Counted from the stretch's first letter, positions 11,879 through 24,586 are shown. The stretch is DNA of 64,000 nucleotides from Dactylorhiza incarnata (GCA_033032865.1 JAWHQI010000262.1:1240001-1304000); one strand, 5' to 3'. The notes: generated by a model not told the origin, from the letters alone. Numbers and translations: made by a program.

Positions 11879-14229
11879 AACTCCGCCTTTTGATAATAAC
11901 AAATCCCTTTAGAAAGAAATAGTTCAAAAGATAGGAATTGTGTTTATTAAAAAGGATAATCATGAAATTTAAGACATGTGCATATGCTCCCCTTAAATGA
12001 ATGCTCCCCCTAAGTGAATGCCCCCCTACAACAAAACTTCCTATGAACTTGACTTCCTTAAACATGTGAATTTCTTTCAAATTTATTCTCCCCCTTTTGG
12101 TATTATCAAAAGAGAGTGGAGAGAAAGTCAAATAGGAACGTGTGCAATAAATGTGTAGAGAGGGAATGAACATGATAAAGAGATAAATGCTTAGGAAAAA
12201 TACAAAATATAGGAGTGAAAAAAGAATATGAAGAAATTGTCATAAAGAAACTACTTGTTGGGAAAACGTATTCATGATCGAGCATACAAGTGGTAAAGAG
12301 GTGGAAAGCATGAAGAAATATATTTTTGAAGTTATATAGGAATGGTGAAGCTTAGTAGATGATTAAGAGTTTTAGACAAAAGTATTTTCATAGAAATATA
12401 TTAGAGTTTTTAGCTTAAAGATGAAACAATATAACATTTGCCAAGTAATATTATCATGTTAGTTCTTCCCCTTTATATAAAAGTTTTAAGCATAAAAAAG
12501 GTAATGATTTCCAAGAACCAATATACCCAGACAATATGTCTACACCCTAGCCCAGTACTAAGTGACGGATGGGCATGAGGAGCTGCATACATGTCGTAGG
12601 TTGGGGTGTTAGTCCCATATGCAAACACTAGACAAAACTCACCCTAGCACTCTTTCCCCCCAGTGCCTCGCAAGGCCCCACTGGAACCCTCCTCGGTTAA
12701 GGACAAGACATGACTTAGAGATTTGGTTATCTAATGTCTACAACCCTACGCCCCCGCTATGGTGAGATATGAAATCATGGATAATAATTATTGGAAACAT
12801 TTAAGCATTTTAAATCTAATTAGAATTTCATAGCCAATGGGTTTATATTTTAATTTGAGTATTAAAAGAAAGTCACCGAGCTAATTTGAAATCCATTAAT
12901 AAATCAGAGTTTTATTACCATATTTTCATGTTTAGAGCAACCAATATAAAGTTTACCAAGCAAGTCTGCCACTTATTGAAAGAAAGGAATTTAAAGATTC
13001 AAGTGACGATGCTCACACAAGAAAAGACATTAAATAAGCATGAAAGCGTAAGGTTAAAACAATTATATGGTTATGATGTGGAAGACTTATAGAAATACAA
13101 GAGAACATCTTTTTATAAACATGACGATTCATAAGAAGATATATGAGTTAAATTTCAAAAATGAAGATGTGTTTGTAAATCAATTTGCATTTAAAAATTT
13201 TAAGTTAGACAATAAAGTAACCAAGCATGAAATAATGTTTTCAAAAAGAGATTACTACAACGTTATATTAATTCACAAATTCAAAACATACAAAACATTG
13301 TAGAGAGCTTACTAGGTTATCTAGTGCATTTATATAAATAAAGAGAGTATTGAATTTTAGCATTAGGATCCAATAGTCATGAGAAGAAGTGTTATGGAAG
13401 ATAATTATGTGCACATAAGTGTATTTTAAATTGAGTAAACCAATGATTTAATAAAAAATACAAGACAAATGTAGAGTAAAGTGCACAATAAAACACAAAT
13501 GATTTTACTTCCACACATTTTAATGTACAAAGAAAATGTACAACTACCAAGGTGCTTTGCACACACAATGCTCATTAAGACTTATCAGGGTGCAAAGTAG
13601 TGCTTGGGGGATCACACACTTTATTTTTCAATATATATTTTTTGTGATCCAGTGTACTAAAGAATAAGTGGTGTAAAAATGAGGGTTTGCACAAGACACT
13701 TTACTAATCTTTCCAAGGTGCTCAACCTTATAACGCTTATTAAGACTTATCAGGAGGTTCAAGTAGTGCTTGGTGGAGTTATCTTTGTCAATTTATTTCA
13801 TGATTTTTTTTGTGTACAAAGTTCTCCGATTAGAGTTGCTTTGCAAACCAATTGAATTATGAAAATACAACCACTTTTCATAATTTTTAAGAGTGCAAGT
13901 AAATGTAGTGTAGATAAAACACTTGTTCAAATTTAGTTCATTGTACAATTATAATACACAAGCAAGCATTCTTAGATTAAAAGCATATGTAAACTTTGCC
14001 AAAATAAGTGAGTGAATGAGTATCATTATCAACCATAAAACATTTACTCATACTTTGAGGCAAGCTAAGCTTAGTTCTACACAACTTTTACAATACAATT
14101 TCATGCACAAATGAGTAGATATATCAAAGCATGATAAAAACAATGTTCAACATAGTTTGAAGGAATGAATTGTAACATTGTAGAAGGTCGAAATGATGGG
14201 TTAAATCATGCTTGATTTTCAATGAAGTC
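11879..14229 (-). other. SIR unit 1, 3' internal part: AT-rich, no gene
   Basis: No convincing gene is seen; short ORFs do not match any family. Contents: the purine tract next to the LTR, a GC-richer block (12530-12770) and two paired hairpin modules (13547-13650 and about 13714-13827) with conserved loops and altered stems. The stretch is nearly identical to 32229-32896 plus 42009-43618 of unit 2, which shows both copies descend from one sequence. Confidence 0.8.
13547..13827 (-). repeat. Two-copy paired-hairpin module in SIR unit 1
   Basis: Copy 1: outer stem CCAAG/CTTGG (13547-13551/13603-13607), inner stem CTTTGCAC/GTGCAAAG (13555-13562/13590-13597), then a second hairpin GGATCACA/TGTGATCC (13609-13616/13643-13650). 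Copy 2 keeps CCAAG/CTTGG and the loop block ATTAAGACTTATCAGG. Its inner stem core is AACCT/AGGTT, and its second hairpin is GGAG plus CTTTGT paired with ACAAAG plus CTCC (13775-13788/13816-13827). The same pair occurs in unit 2 near 42930-43230. Confidence 0.7.
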
Positions 14230-14234
14230 CATAC

Positions 14235-15010
14235 TGTTTACCCGGGAAACCGCCTCCAAGAGGATTACTCGCAGACCGTGCGGTTTGCGGATCCAAGTCG
14301 CCCAGCTCAGGTTATACAAGGTCCATCAACACCAGCTAAGCACAGGCTGGGCGGTCTGGAATAATTCAGGCCGCCTCCAAGAACCAAAGGTAATCCAAGC
14401 CCAAATCCAACAGGGCAAGTCGCGGTCTCAAGTCGGAGGTCGCGCGGTTTATGCCATGGAGACAAGCCAAGTTCCAAAGTCAAATAACAAGTCGCGGTCT
14501 CAAGACAGAGACCGAGCGGGTAGCATCGTCGCCTTGGCCGCATCATCTTTAGCTTCTGGTCAGACAAGTCAGAAGGGCAAGCCGCCAAGCCGCGCGGCTT
14601 CTTTCTTTCCTTCTTTGTGTATCCCGTCACCGCCTGCCCGTTTCTCCTGTACCCGGGCAGGCGGTTATTTTATCCCTGCCCGCTCGGGCAGGCCCCCAAG
14701 TCTATAAATAGGGGGTGGCACTGTTCCCATGGGACGCACACTCGAACCTAGGAGCTCGCTTGTTTGAGCTGCGGACTCGAGTTTCTCGTCTTGCGGACTG
14801 TCTGACCGGCCGACTTCTCTTTTCCTGCACTTGTAACCCGCTGTAACCACTTCTTTCTAATCAAAGGAAAGCCCGTCGCAGGAGTGGAATTTGCCGCGGC
14901 GGGCGAAGTCTGGCCTTGACCGCTGCAAGCGGTCTCATTCTTCTACACAAAAAGTAACCGGCAACCCGCAGCCTCCGGTTTCCCTCGGAGGTGCGATCTC
15001 GGACTCAACA
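14235..15010 (+). repeat. TAT1 5' LTR (776 bp)
   Basis: TGTTTACCCGGG to GGACTCAACA. TATAAATA is at 14703-14710. The U3 has many GCGGTCT/GCGCGGTTT words, including AGACCGTGCGGTTT (14273-14286), and a CTGCCCG...CGGGCAGG inverted pair just before the TATA box. Confidence 0.95.
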
Positions 15011-15062
15011 GAAACACGCGACCTTCAGATCGCGGATTGTCGGTGAAATCCTTTTCGCCACG

Positions 15063-18000
15063 ATGTCAGACCGTCAGTTCCCTCTTGGAGACCGCTCCGA
15101 TCATAGCGAGGACTCTTTGTGGGAAGCCCTGGAGCAGTTAAGGAGAGAAGTCGAGCGGGCTCAGAGGGCCACTGATCAGCGACTTGAAGCGATCAGTCAG
15201 ACTTTAGCAATGCTAACTGAGCGACTAGTTCCGCAACAAGCCGCGGCTAATTAGGCGGTGACCCCGGTCCTTCTTCCACCTCCTCCTTACTCGCTACCGC
15301 AAGCCGCTAATTTCCAGCTCCACCAAGAAGACCCTGCGGCTAGGAAAAACTTCTATCAGGAAGCCGTGCACAGCATGCCAGCTCGAGTCCTCGACTTCCA
15401 GGGGGCGACTTCTCACGCTGCCCACCTTTCTTACCCGCAGGAGGGCGCGGCCCGCCTCTCCTATCCGCCTGAAGCTCCTATTCATCACTCCTACCCGCCA
15501 AAAGCTGCTGCCCGGTCTTCTTATCAGGCGGCTTGTCCGCGAATAGCCGCAGCTCCGGCGGCTTATTACCCTGCTCCTCTATATGAAGACATGGAAGAAA
15601 CTTCTCCCTTTGTGGACGAAGTCAGAGGGGAGCCTGCCCCTAATAATTTCAGGGAGCCTCGCCTGCCAGCTTTCAATGGGGAGACTGATCCCACGGTTCA
15701 TTTACAAGCTTTCGAGTCAGCCATTGCTCTCAGGACCTTAACTGATGCAACTAAGTGCAAGCTTCTTGTAACCTCCTTTGAAGGACAAGCGAGGGAATGG
15801 TTTTACGGTTTGCACCCCAGGTCGATCCGTTGTTTCGCGGAGCTGCGAAGAGAATTTCTGCTGAGATTCTCTACCTCAAGGAAGAGAAAGAGTGGCCCGG
15901 CGGCCCTTTTCGATATAAAACAACGGGAAAACGAGACGTGGGCTCGTTTTGTGGACCGCTTCCAGAAAGAGATCATGGAAGTCCAAAATGTGGACCCGGA
16001 TCTGTATAGGGTTGCCCTCATCCATGGCCTAAGAGAGGGCCCCCTAAAGTTCGAAGCAAATATAAGGGAGCCTAAGACTTATCAGGAAATGATAAGTTTG
16101 GCAAATATGTTTATCAGAGGAGAGAAGAGCAATCTGGACTACGTCGCGAAGCTGGTAAGCAACAAGGAGCAGTCAAATCCGTCTTTCCATCATCCACCAT
16201 CGAGTCAGTCCCACTTTGAACCCCGTTCCCAAAGGGGGAGGAACTACAAAAATAAGCAACCATTTATGGGCCATCAGCGGTTTCAAGATCAGAAACCACC
16301 GTTGGCCGTCGCTCCCGCTCCATCCGCTCCCCTTCCGCAAATCATGCCGGTATATTTGCAACAGTATGCCGCGTAGCCACCTCCAGTCATTCCATCAACT
16401 CAATACGATGATTCGCAAGAGTCATTCACTCCCCTAAACGTCACCATGGACGAAGTAGTCCAGATTCTGCAAAAGAGGCCAGATTTCAAAAGGCCTGCTC
16501 CTCTGAAGTCGGATATTCGCAATCGAAATCCGAACCTTTATTATGAATATCATAAAGAGGGGGGACATCTAACTGAAGACTGTCGAGCTCTTTGTCTGCT
16601 TATAGAAAGACTCCTGGGAGAAGGAAAGCTCCGGGGTCTAGTTCGGAAAGATAAAACTGCTGAGCCAACTACCGAGAAGAAAAAGGAGAAGGAAACAGTA
16701 GAAGTGACCTGGGAATGCGCCAACGTCGAGGACGCCGGCTACTATGGTGACATCCATCCTTCTACCGAATGCGTCAAAGTCAATGATGTGGGCCCCTTAG
16801 GGGACATCTATTGTATCCATGGGGGAGCTGGAGCGGAATCATCTCGCAAATCCAGCATTGCGAGGGTTCTAAAGCAGGAAGTGGCAGCCACTACAAGTTC
16901 TCCTCCCGAAAGTACTATTGTCACATTTGGTCAGGATGACCTTCCCCCCAATGCTAATCCTTTCGATGATGCGGTGGTTATCAAGGCCATCATCGAAAAC
17001 TATACAGTCCACAAGATTCTGATTGATACCGGCAGCTCCGTCAATCTCCTTTTCCGCCCGACTTTCGAGGCCCTGAAGACTGGAAAGCATCTGCTTTCCA
17101 CCGATGGGCCCCTCTACGGTTTTTCTGGGGAGAAGAAGGAAGTAGAGGGTTCAGTGAAGCTCCTGGTCTCTCTTGGAGGGGTGATAAAGTTGATCAATTT
17201 CGTGGTAGTAGATGCCCCAAGCAACTACTATGCTATCTTCGGGAGGCCGATTATCAATGCGTATAGAGCAGTAGTGTCCACCTTTCACCTTGCCCTCAAG
17301 TTTGCTGCTGAAGGAAAACAGTATCGGGTCAGAAGCAACCCAAAGGTAGCTCGAGAGTGCTACGTCCGAACTGTCAGCATGGTCACCGACGCTCCACTTC
17401 CCAAGATCATGGATGAGGTTTTGGAGGTTGCTGAGTCTCCAGAGGCCGCCGAGGAAGGAAAAGATCGAGAAGGGGCTCACTTGGAACCTGCCCAAGCAAC
17501 CCAAGAAGTTCCTATTGCTGAGGGGGCAGAAAAGAAGCTGGTCATCAACGCTGAGTTGTCAGAAGAGGAGAAAGTGGAGCTAATCTCCTGTCTGTTGGGG
17601 AATCTGGATATCTTCGCTTAGTCAGCGGAGGATATGCCAGGAGTGGATCCAGACGTGGCTTGTCATCATCTAAACGTATCTCCTGAGTTCAAGCCCGTCC
17701 AGCAAAAGAAGAGAGAAGTGGCGACCAAGCTGGCGTTGCCCATCAGAGAGGAGGTTTCCAAACTCCTAAAAGCGGGTTTCATTTCTGAGATTCAATATCC
17801 CACGTGGATGTCGAATGTTGTAATGGTTAAGAAATCTTGTGGGAAGTGGCGCATGTGCGTGGACTTCACCAAACTTAATAAAGCGTGCCCTAAAGATTGT
17901 TACCCTTTGCCTCGGATAGATGTCTTAGTTGATTCCGCGGTTGGGTATGGTTTTATGAGTTTCCTCGATGCCTTCTCCGGGTACCATCAAATTAAAATGC

Positions 18001-20695
18001 ACAAACCTGACATCCCGCATACCTCATTTATCACAAACGATGGGTGTTACTGCTATCTCGTAATGCCCTTCGGTCTTAAAAACGCGGGTGCAACATACCA
18101 AAAAATGATGGATACCGTCTTTAAACATCAAAAGGGCAGGAATCTCGAAGTTTACGTTGATGACCTTCTTCTCAAAAGTAAAACATTCTCATTGCACTTG
18201 GAAGACCTCGTAGAGACGTTCGCTACTCTACGGAGGTTCAAGTTAAAATTAAACCCATTGAAATGTGTGTTCGGGGCAAGCAAAGGAAAATTTCTTGGGC
18301 ATCTCTTAACTCCTGATGGCCTTGCACCAAATCCAGATAAGGTGAAGGCCATCCATGATATGACCCCTCCTCGAAACACTAAAGAAGTTCAACAACTTGG
18401 GGGGAGATTGGCAGGATTGAGCAGGTTTATCTCCAAATCCGGAGATAAAAGTGCCCCATTCTTTAAAACATTGCAAGGGGGATCAAAGTTCGAATGGAGC
18501 GAGGAGTGTAACAAGGCTTTCGAGCAGCTGAAGGGACAGTTAACTTCGACTCCACTACTCCAAAGTCCCCGTGAGGGAGAAAAGCTATTCCTATATCTGG
18601 GAGTCGGACCAGAAGCGGTGAGTTCCGTCCTCGTTCGGGAAGAAAAGAGGAGGCAGTTTCCAATATACTATGTCAGCCACATCCATAAGGATGCAGAAAC
18701 CAGATATTCGATCTGGAGAAACTGGCCTTGGCTTTGATTATGTCCGCGCGAAGGCTTCACCCTTATTTTCAGGCTCATTCCGTCCAAGTTGTTACAGATA
18801 ATACTTTAAAGAATATTCTTGAAAAGCCAGATCATTCAGGGAGGTTGGCAAAATGGGCTATTGAACTAAATAAATTTGAGATATCGTACATCCCCCGAAC
18901 AGCAATCAAAGCGCAAATCTTGGCAGACTTCCTGGTAGATACAACAGAGCTTAGCCCTGAACAGGTGGTACGATCTCCTCTGGCTTGGATCATTTATGTG
19001 GATGGGGCTTCTGGCAGAAACTCCGTGGGAGCCGGAGTGCTGTTGATCAGCCCAAATGGCATCAGGCTGGAGCAAGCTATCAAGTTCTTCTTTCCAGTTA
19101 CAAATAACCAGGCAGAATACGAAGCACTTTTGGCTGGGCTAAGGCTTGCGAAAGAGTTGGGCATAGAATATGTACATGTTAGAACCGACTCACTGGTGAT
19201 GGCCTCCCAGGTCTTGGGAAATTATGAGACAAGGGAGCCGATTCTGTGAAAATATCTGCTATTAGCCAAAAAGGAAATCGGAAGATTCAAGTCATTTATT
19301 ATCGAGCACATCCCAAGAACGCAAAAGGAGGAGGCAGATGAATTGTCGAAGTTCGGTCTTCCATCAGGGGGAGTGACCTTTGAACTCTTTCATCCGGCAA
19401 TAGATGAGGCAGAACTCATGCAAATTGATCATAATCCTTCATGGAAGGATCCTTACGAGTTATTCCTATCAAAGGGGGAGTTCCACCATTCCATCAAAGA
19501 TCGGAGAAGATTCAAAAGGAAGGCGGCATATTATTATCTAATAGCAGGAGTTCTCTACAGAAAAACTTTGATTTCCCCCTCAGCACGATGTGTTTCAGAA
19601 GAAGAGATCCCTATCATACTTCAGGAGGTTCATTCTGGGGAATGCGGCAGCCATTCAGGTGCAAAAACTCTAGAGAAGAGAATCCTAAGGCAGGGGTATT
19701 TTTGGCCAACCATGAGAAAGGATGCCGAAGCATTTGCCAAGCGTTGTGTTCAGTGCCAGAAGTTTGCTCCTCTTCAGCATCTGCCCGCTCAGTCACTTAG
19801 GTCAATAACTGCACCATGGCCCTTCGCAGTTTGGGGGATGGATCTCATCGGACCCTTTCCAATGGCTAGTGGTCAGCGCCGCTTTATCATAGTGATGATT
19901 GACTACTTCAGTAAGTGGATCGAGGCTAAGGCGCTGGCAAGAACTACTACCCAAATTATCAGAAACTTCATCTGGGGAGAAATAGTCTGCCGACACGGAA
20001 CTCCGCTGGCAATTATCACTGATAATGGTCCACAATTCAATAATCCCGAGATGATAAAATTTTGCGATCAGGTTGGAATTGACCTGCGGTTTTCCTCAGT
20101 ACATCATCCAAGGACCAATGGTCAGGTAGAAACAGCCAACAGGCGAATCCAGCAGCTCCTGATGAAAAGAGTTTGGAATCAGAAAGGAAACTGGGTAGAT
20201 CAACTTCCCTCCATCCTTTGGACTCTTCGTACTACTCCATCTTCAGCTACAGGGGAGACACCATTCAAACTGTCTCATGGCTCGGAGGCTGTTGTTCCTG
20301 TGGAGTTTGAGGTGGTCACTCCAAGAGTTGTGTACGGAAAAGAAGGAGGAGAAGCGTGGGAAGAATACAATGACGAGACTATCAAGTATAGTCTGGATCT
20401 AATCGAAGAACTTCAGGATGAGGCAACAATCAGGCAAGAAGAAGTTAAAAGGAGGATGGCAAAGTACTTTGACAGAAATGTCAGGGTAAAGCATTTTGCG
20501 GTCGGTGACGTCGTACTAAAAAAGGTTAATGCAGCAGCCCGAACAGGCAATGTCGGGAAGCTAAATCCTAATTGGGCTGGACCTTTCATAGTCAAGGAGG
20601 TACTAAAAAGTGGGGCTTATCGCCTCCAAACAAGTGAAGGAGAAGACATCCCGCGCACCTGGAGTGGCGACGATCTCAAACGGTTCTATCCTTAA
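15063..20695 (+). pseudogene. TAT1 Gag-Pol polyprotein, broken
   Basis: One reading frame from the ATG at 15063: short coiled N-terminus; Gag (AREWFYGL to FLLRFSTS, about 15790-15880); a degenerate zinc knuckle where the first Cys is Tyr (about 16535-16590); protease IDTGSS (about 17022-17040); RT with YVDD (18153-18164); first RNase H; a second, archaeal-type RNase H (YVDGASG, about 18995-19015); integrase with HHCC zinc region, MDLIGP, TDNGPQF and QVETANR (D, D and E in place). The second RNase H is the hallmark of the Tat lineage. Breaks: TAG 15252, TAG 16374, TAG 17619 (where the family has Trp), a 1-nt loss near 18710 and TGA 19247. Otherwise well preserved over about 1,880 codons, ending with TAA at 20693. 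Integrase appears intact from about 19250. Confidence 0.93.
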
Positions 20696-21051
20696 AATGT
20701 CTTCTTTACTTTCCTGCAATTTTTGAGATATTTTAATAAGAAGCACCATACTGACACTTCTCCATGTTTGATGTTTCCTTTCTGCATTTTCTCATATATC
20801 AAACTCACTGAACCACGGAGACACCGCCAAGTTCTGCTCGAACCCCCTCGGATTGTAGTCATTAGCGTAAAACCATGAAGATCATGTGTAGCGGTGAGTT
20901 TTCGCACACGTGTAGTGGTAGCTTGCCAATTCCTGTGCGGTGGTCTTCAGAACCTTGGATCCCGGCTGATATCCAACACACCCCTGCATCAAGGGAGGTC
21001 TAGGTGAATGTTGGCTCTATCATGCCCTGAGAGGGATATAATTACAGCTTT
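20696..21051 (+). other. TAT1 post-pol spacer, no gene
   Basis: Non-coding stretch after the pol stop codon. I see only imperfect GTGTAG(C/T)GGT repeats (20886-20918) and no supported ORF. Confidence 0.6.
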
Positions 21052-21450
21052 GATGATCCTTCTAAGGAAAGCAATGTCGGTATAGCCCCCGCGGTATAAC
21101 CACACATGCCCAACTGATCATCTTAGTCTGTGACTATCGAATACTCCAAGGTACTCTCAAGCGATGCCTAAGCGGGACCCACAACTGAGTTGATCTCTTT
21201 GAGGAAAGCAATGTTCGCCGCCTAGGCCCACCTGCCCAATTGATCAACTCGGCTTGTAGCCCTAGGCAAGAGAGTAGTCGAGTCACTTATAGCCCTTATG
21301 ACCACTTGAGGAAAGCAATGTTCGCCGCCTAGGCCCACCTGCCCACATGGTCATCTGGGACTGTACTTGTTTCTCTTTATTTCTACAGCTCTTATGACCA
21401 CTTGAGGAAAGCAATGTTCGCCGCCTAGGCCCACCTGCTCACTTGGTCAT
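21052..21450 (+). repeat. TAT1 array of four hairpins with conserved loop and changing stems
   Basis: Stems: GATGATC/GATCATC (21052-21058/21116-21122); GAGTTGATC/GATCAACTC (21187-21195/21242-21250); ATGACCA/TGGTCAT (21298-21304/21348-21354 and 21394-21400/21444-21450). The loops share GAGGAAAGCAATGTTCGCCG and a CCTGCCCA-like block; copy 1 keeps GGAAAGCAATGT and TGCCCA but has a different centre. A CTGT word follows most 3' arms. Role unknown; a structured RNA in the genomic transcript is one possibility. Confidence 0.8.
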
Positions 21451-21581
21451 CTGAGTCTGTAATCATCTTTATTGCATTACCAGGGATTATCTCATCCCAT
21501 ATGGTCATTATAGACCATTTGGAGGAAAAAGCAGGATTTCTATGTGCAGCATAAACCAGACGACTTAATACTCAAATCGGG

Positions 21582-21900
21582 CGGTTTGAAATAAGCAGGT
21601 ACCAAGGCTTTCAGGCGGCCTGGTTATTAATCCTGGCGGTCTGGTTATTAAACCTGGCGGTCTGGTTATTAAACCAGGCGGTCTAAAATCAGCAGGTTCC
21701 AAAGATATCATACGGTTCAGTTTTTATACCGGACGGTTTGAAATAAGCAGGTACCAAGGCTTTCAGGCGGTCTGGTTATTAATCCTGGCGGTTTGGTTAT
21801 TAAACCTGGCGGTCTGGTTACTAAACCAGGCGGTCTAAAATCAGCAGGTTCCAAAGATATCATGCGGTTCGGTTTTTAGACCGGACGGTTTGAAATAAAC
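21582..21900 (+). repeat. TAT1 152-bp tandem duplication with inner 21-bp repeats
   Basis: CGGTTTGAAATAAGCAGG begins at 21582 and 21734 and again, in part, at 21886: two full 152-bp units and the start of a third. Each unit has inner repeats of GGCGGTCTGGTTATTAAAC (21-bp spacing). The GCGGTCT word is the same one that fills the TAT1 and COP LTRs. The following 21901-22776 is AT-rich with scattered GCACGGTCT/CGCACGACTTG words and no gene. Confidence 0.85.
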
Positions 21901-22776
21901 AGGGTATCATTAAGGTATCAAGGTAAATATCAGGGAAGCGAGCATAATCATGACCGGCCGACCTTATTATCCGAATTATGAATTTATCATCCTTATGGAT
22001 TTCCATTCAAACCGATCGGATAATCACAGGATCTTTTCAATCAGGCGGTTATGATTCTCGTTGCAATTATTAAACCTGCTAATCACATGAATTTTATATA
22101 CAGCTCGTGCGGCTTGTCAGTCAATGTTATATATAGCTGTCATATAAATTGTTCGGATTAAATGTTAATCGCACGGTCTATCAACTGGTCTTGTTGAGAC
22201 TGGATATTCTGTTTACGGTCGCACAACTTGATTATTTCAAAATCCGGATCGGTTATCTGATTGCATTCACGGAGGTGGGATTTACAGCGATGTTATCTGC
22301 AAGTCGCCTGAGTTAAAACACTGACCGCTCGGTCTGATAATTGTTCTCATGACTTGTCCTTCTTTATCCTGGAAAGCAAGTATGCCTGGGTCTAATAGTA
22401 ACCGCGCGGCTCAATTGTGTCCAGTTTCCGGGATGTCGTGATACATTCGTAATAAGTTAGCACTTTCTCAGAATAAATCGGATAAATTCGATTCGGATTA
22501 AAAGAAGCAAGCTATGCGAGTGGGTTTTTAGATACTTTATCGGAAGCTTATGAAGATCGCTATCCTAACCGGATGAGTTAACATTAAGTCGCACGACTTG
22601 GTTAGATTTAACACAAAAAGAGATTGCAAACAATCGCAAGTAAGTCGCAGAAGGTAGACGGATAGACAGGTAAAAGCTTTTCATTTCATTATCAAAACAT
22701 TATTTACATTATATTTTAAGCCGTCCGGCTAACAACATCAAGCCGACGGCTATTCAAAATAAAAAGCAAAATACAG

Positions 22777-24586
22777 CTACTGATTGTGCGACTTGAGTTT
22801 CTTAGATGCAGGAGCACTTGAATGTTCGCTGCCATCAATCGAAATGTCAGGAGAATAACCCTCGCTACCCGACGAGGATGAGCTGCTCAATTCGCCCGAT
22901 TTGCGACCAGCATCTTCTTCAGAATCACTGGATTCGGACTCCGAGCCACTCTCACCACTCTTAGCCGCTCCGGGTTCTTCGACCTCGTCATCTTCATCAT
23001 CGCTCTCCTCCGAACTGGATCCGTCGGCTTTATTCTTTCCCTTGGCTTTCCGCCTGATCTTTTCTAACTTCTTTTGCAAGATCGGATAGGCATCCGAGAA
23101 GGTGAAATGCTCAAAACCGGGCGCGAACCCTTTGAGCTCCCGCAAGCGGTTAAAAGCATTATCAATTCCCTCGGCGACATGAGGGAAGAGTTCCTGCTTA
23201 TAGATCGGGTCGGTCTCATCATACTTAGCCTGCAAAAGAAAAGAGTAAGGTAAGACCGTGCGGTCTGAGAACATTGGTGTTGATGCTGGCCAGGTGATGA
23301 CTTACCGACTCGGCTTCCTTTAGCCGCGCATTTTCTTTCTTCAGTTCGGCAATTTCCTTCTCTTGAAGAGCGTTTTCTTTAATCAACCTCTTAAGGGTCA
23401 TCCCCATGAAGGCGTTGGTGATGAAGCTCTCGGCACTAACCCGCGCGGCCTCCCTGGCGAGCTCTTCGTCAAGAATTTTCCTCAACCTCCTAAAGTTCTG
23501 TCGGCCGAACATAGCGATGCTAGCGGACTCAGCATGCCGGCCCGACTTCTCGTTCGCCCAGTGGGGAAGCGCAGTAGAGATCTGGACACTATCGCTGTCC
23601 GGGTGCCAGGTCAGGACCGGGTGGCCTTTTAGATCCTTCACCTTGCTGAAGGAGCGAAGGGCGGCGAAGTCGCCCGAGGAACCCGAATCCTCCCCATCAG
23701 ACGGCAGCGGCTTGTTCCTGGCTTGCCTCTTTCTCTTCTCCGTCTGAGTCAAGACTAAACCGGCCGGACTGATCGGCTTGTTAGCAGGAACAACGGCTTG
23801 GGCTATAAAAGGAGAAGAGTCAGCACGAGAGATCGAGCGGTTAACATTGAAGTCGGAAGCAAAGGGAAGCTTACTATCTTCAAGCCGAACGTTCTCTAGC
23901 TCGGCAAGTAGAGGGATATAATAGCTTATGTTAAGCCGCTCATCCTTGAGAAGCTTGCAGATTCCCTTCTCTACTTCGCTTATTGGGACCGGTTGAAAGG
24001 CCTCCTCAGGCCGCACTTGCGGATTCGGGTTCAACAGGCCAAGTCGGCCTTCAAAGATCAAGTACCTCTCCGGCCAGGCCGTGACTTTGTTCGCCAGATT
24101 GACCATCTTCAACCCGCGGCAGCCAAAGTAGAGATGGCCTTTGAAGACATCCGATTCAGAGTCCGGGATGGCCCGCACCGAGAATATCTTCCTGAAGAGG
24201 TCCATAGAGAAGCGGACTCTCTCAGATCGCAGGTAGGAGATGAAGCTACATATCCCGGCCATCGAGTTGGGAGAAATCTGGCCAGGAACAACTCTGTAAT
24301 GGTCAAAGACCATGGCGAGTTCAATTGAAATCGGGAATTTAAATCCGCAATCGAAATGGTCGATTGGGATCGCGATTAGGTTTGGGCCAGACGAATTCAT
24401 CCGCTCATCACGAAGCGGAAGCCGCGCGAGCAGCGGACTATCGGCAATGTGCTTCTCGACGAATTCGTCCAGCTCGGCCTTTGTCAAACGGCACTCCTCG
24501 AGGTCTGCAGAGTGAAAGGCCACAGCGGCTTCGGAGCGGGTAGCAGAGGTTTTCGCAGGTCGCTTCGACTGGCGCTTTACTCCCAT
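22777..24586 (-). CDS. TAT1 antisense gene 2 (spliced, about 577 aa, gypsy-associated antisense protein)
   Basis: Minus strand, opposite to gag-pol. Exon 1 is 24586-23306 (427 codons, start ATGGGAGTAAAGCGC); the intron is 23230-23305 (76 nt, GTAAGT...TTTTGCAG); exon 2 is 23229-22777 (150 codons and stop). The frame is open across the junction. Seen: a basic N-terminus; a middle domain (about residues 60-190) with conserved hydrophobic blocks; a coiled coil before the intron; an acidic Ser/Asp/Glu-rich tail ending in a Lys-rich cluster. The middle domain matches, block by block, the antisense gene of TAT2 (SYLR(S/E)E(R/K)V.F...F.KIF). It resembles the plant family annotated in databases as putative gypsy-type transposon (PF04195); I judge this from memory of the family. 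A TTATAAG box lies just upstream. No stop or frameshift is seen. Function unknown. Confidence 0.82.
23230..23305 (-). other. Intron in TAT1 antisense gene 2 (76 nt)
   Basis: Minus-strand donor GTAAGT after GAGTCG, and acceptor CTTTTCTTTTGCAG with a pyrimidine-rich tract. Phase 0; both flanking exons are in one open frame once joined. The intron contains AGACCGCACGGTCT, the LTR word of TAT1 and the COP elements. Confidence 0.8.

Noticed and set aside
12886..13303. Small ORFs in SIR internal AT-rich DNA (12886-13092, 13067-13303, also 42427-42687)
   Set aside because: Overlapping frames, changed by indels between the two units, no recognised domain.
15011..15062. Primer binding site of TAT1
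   Set aside because: No clear match to a tRNA 3' end that I can support follows the LTR (GAAACACGCGACC), so I did not call one. The same holds for TAT2 after 45165 (TTCTGGTGCGG).
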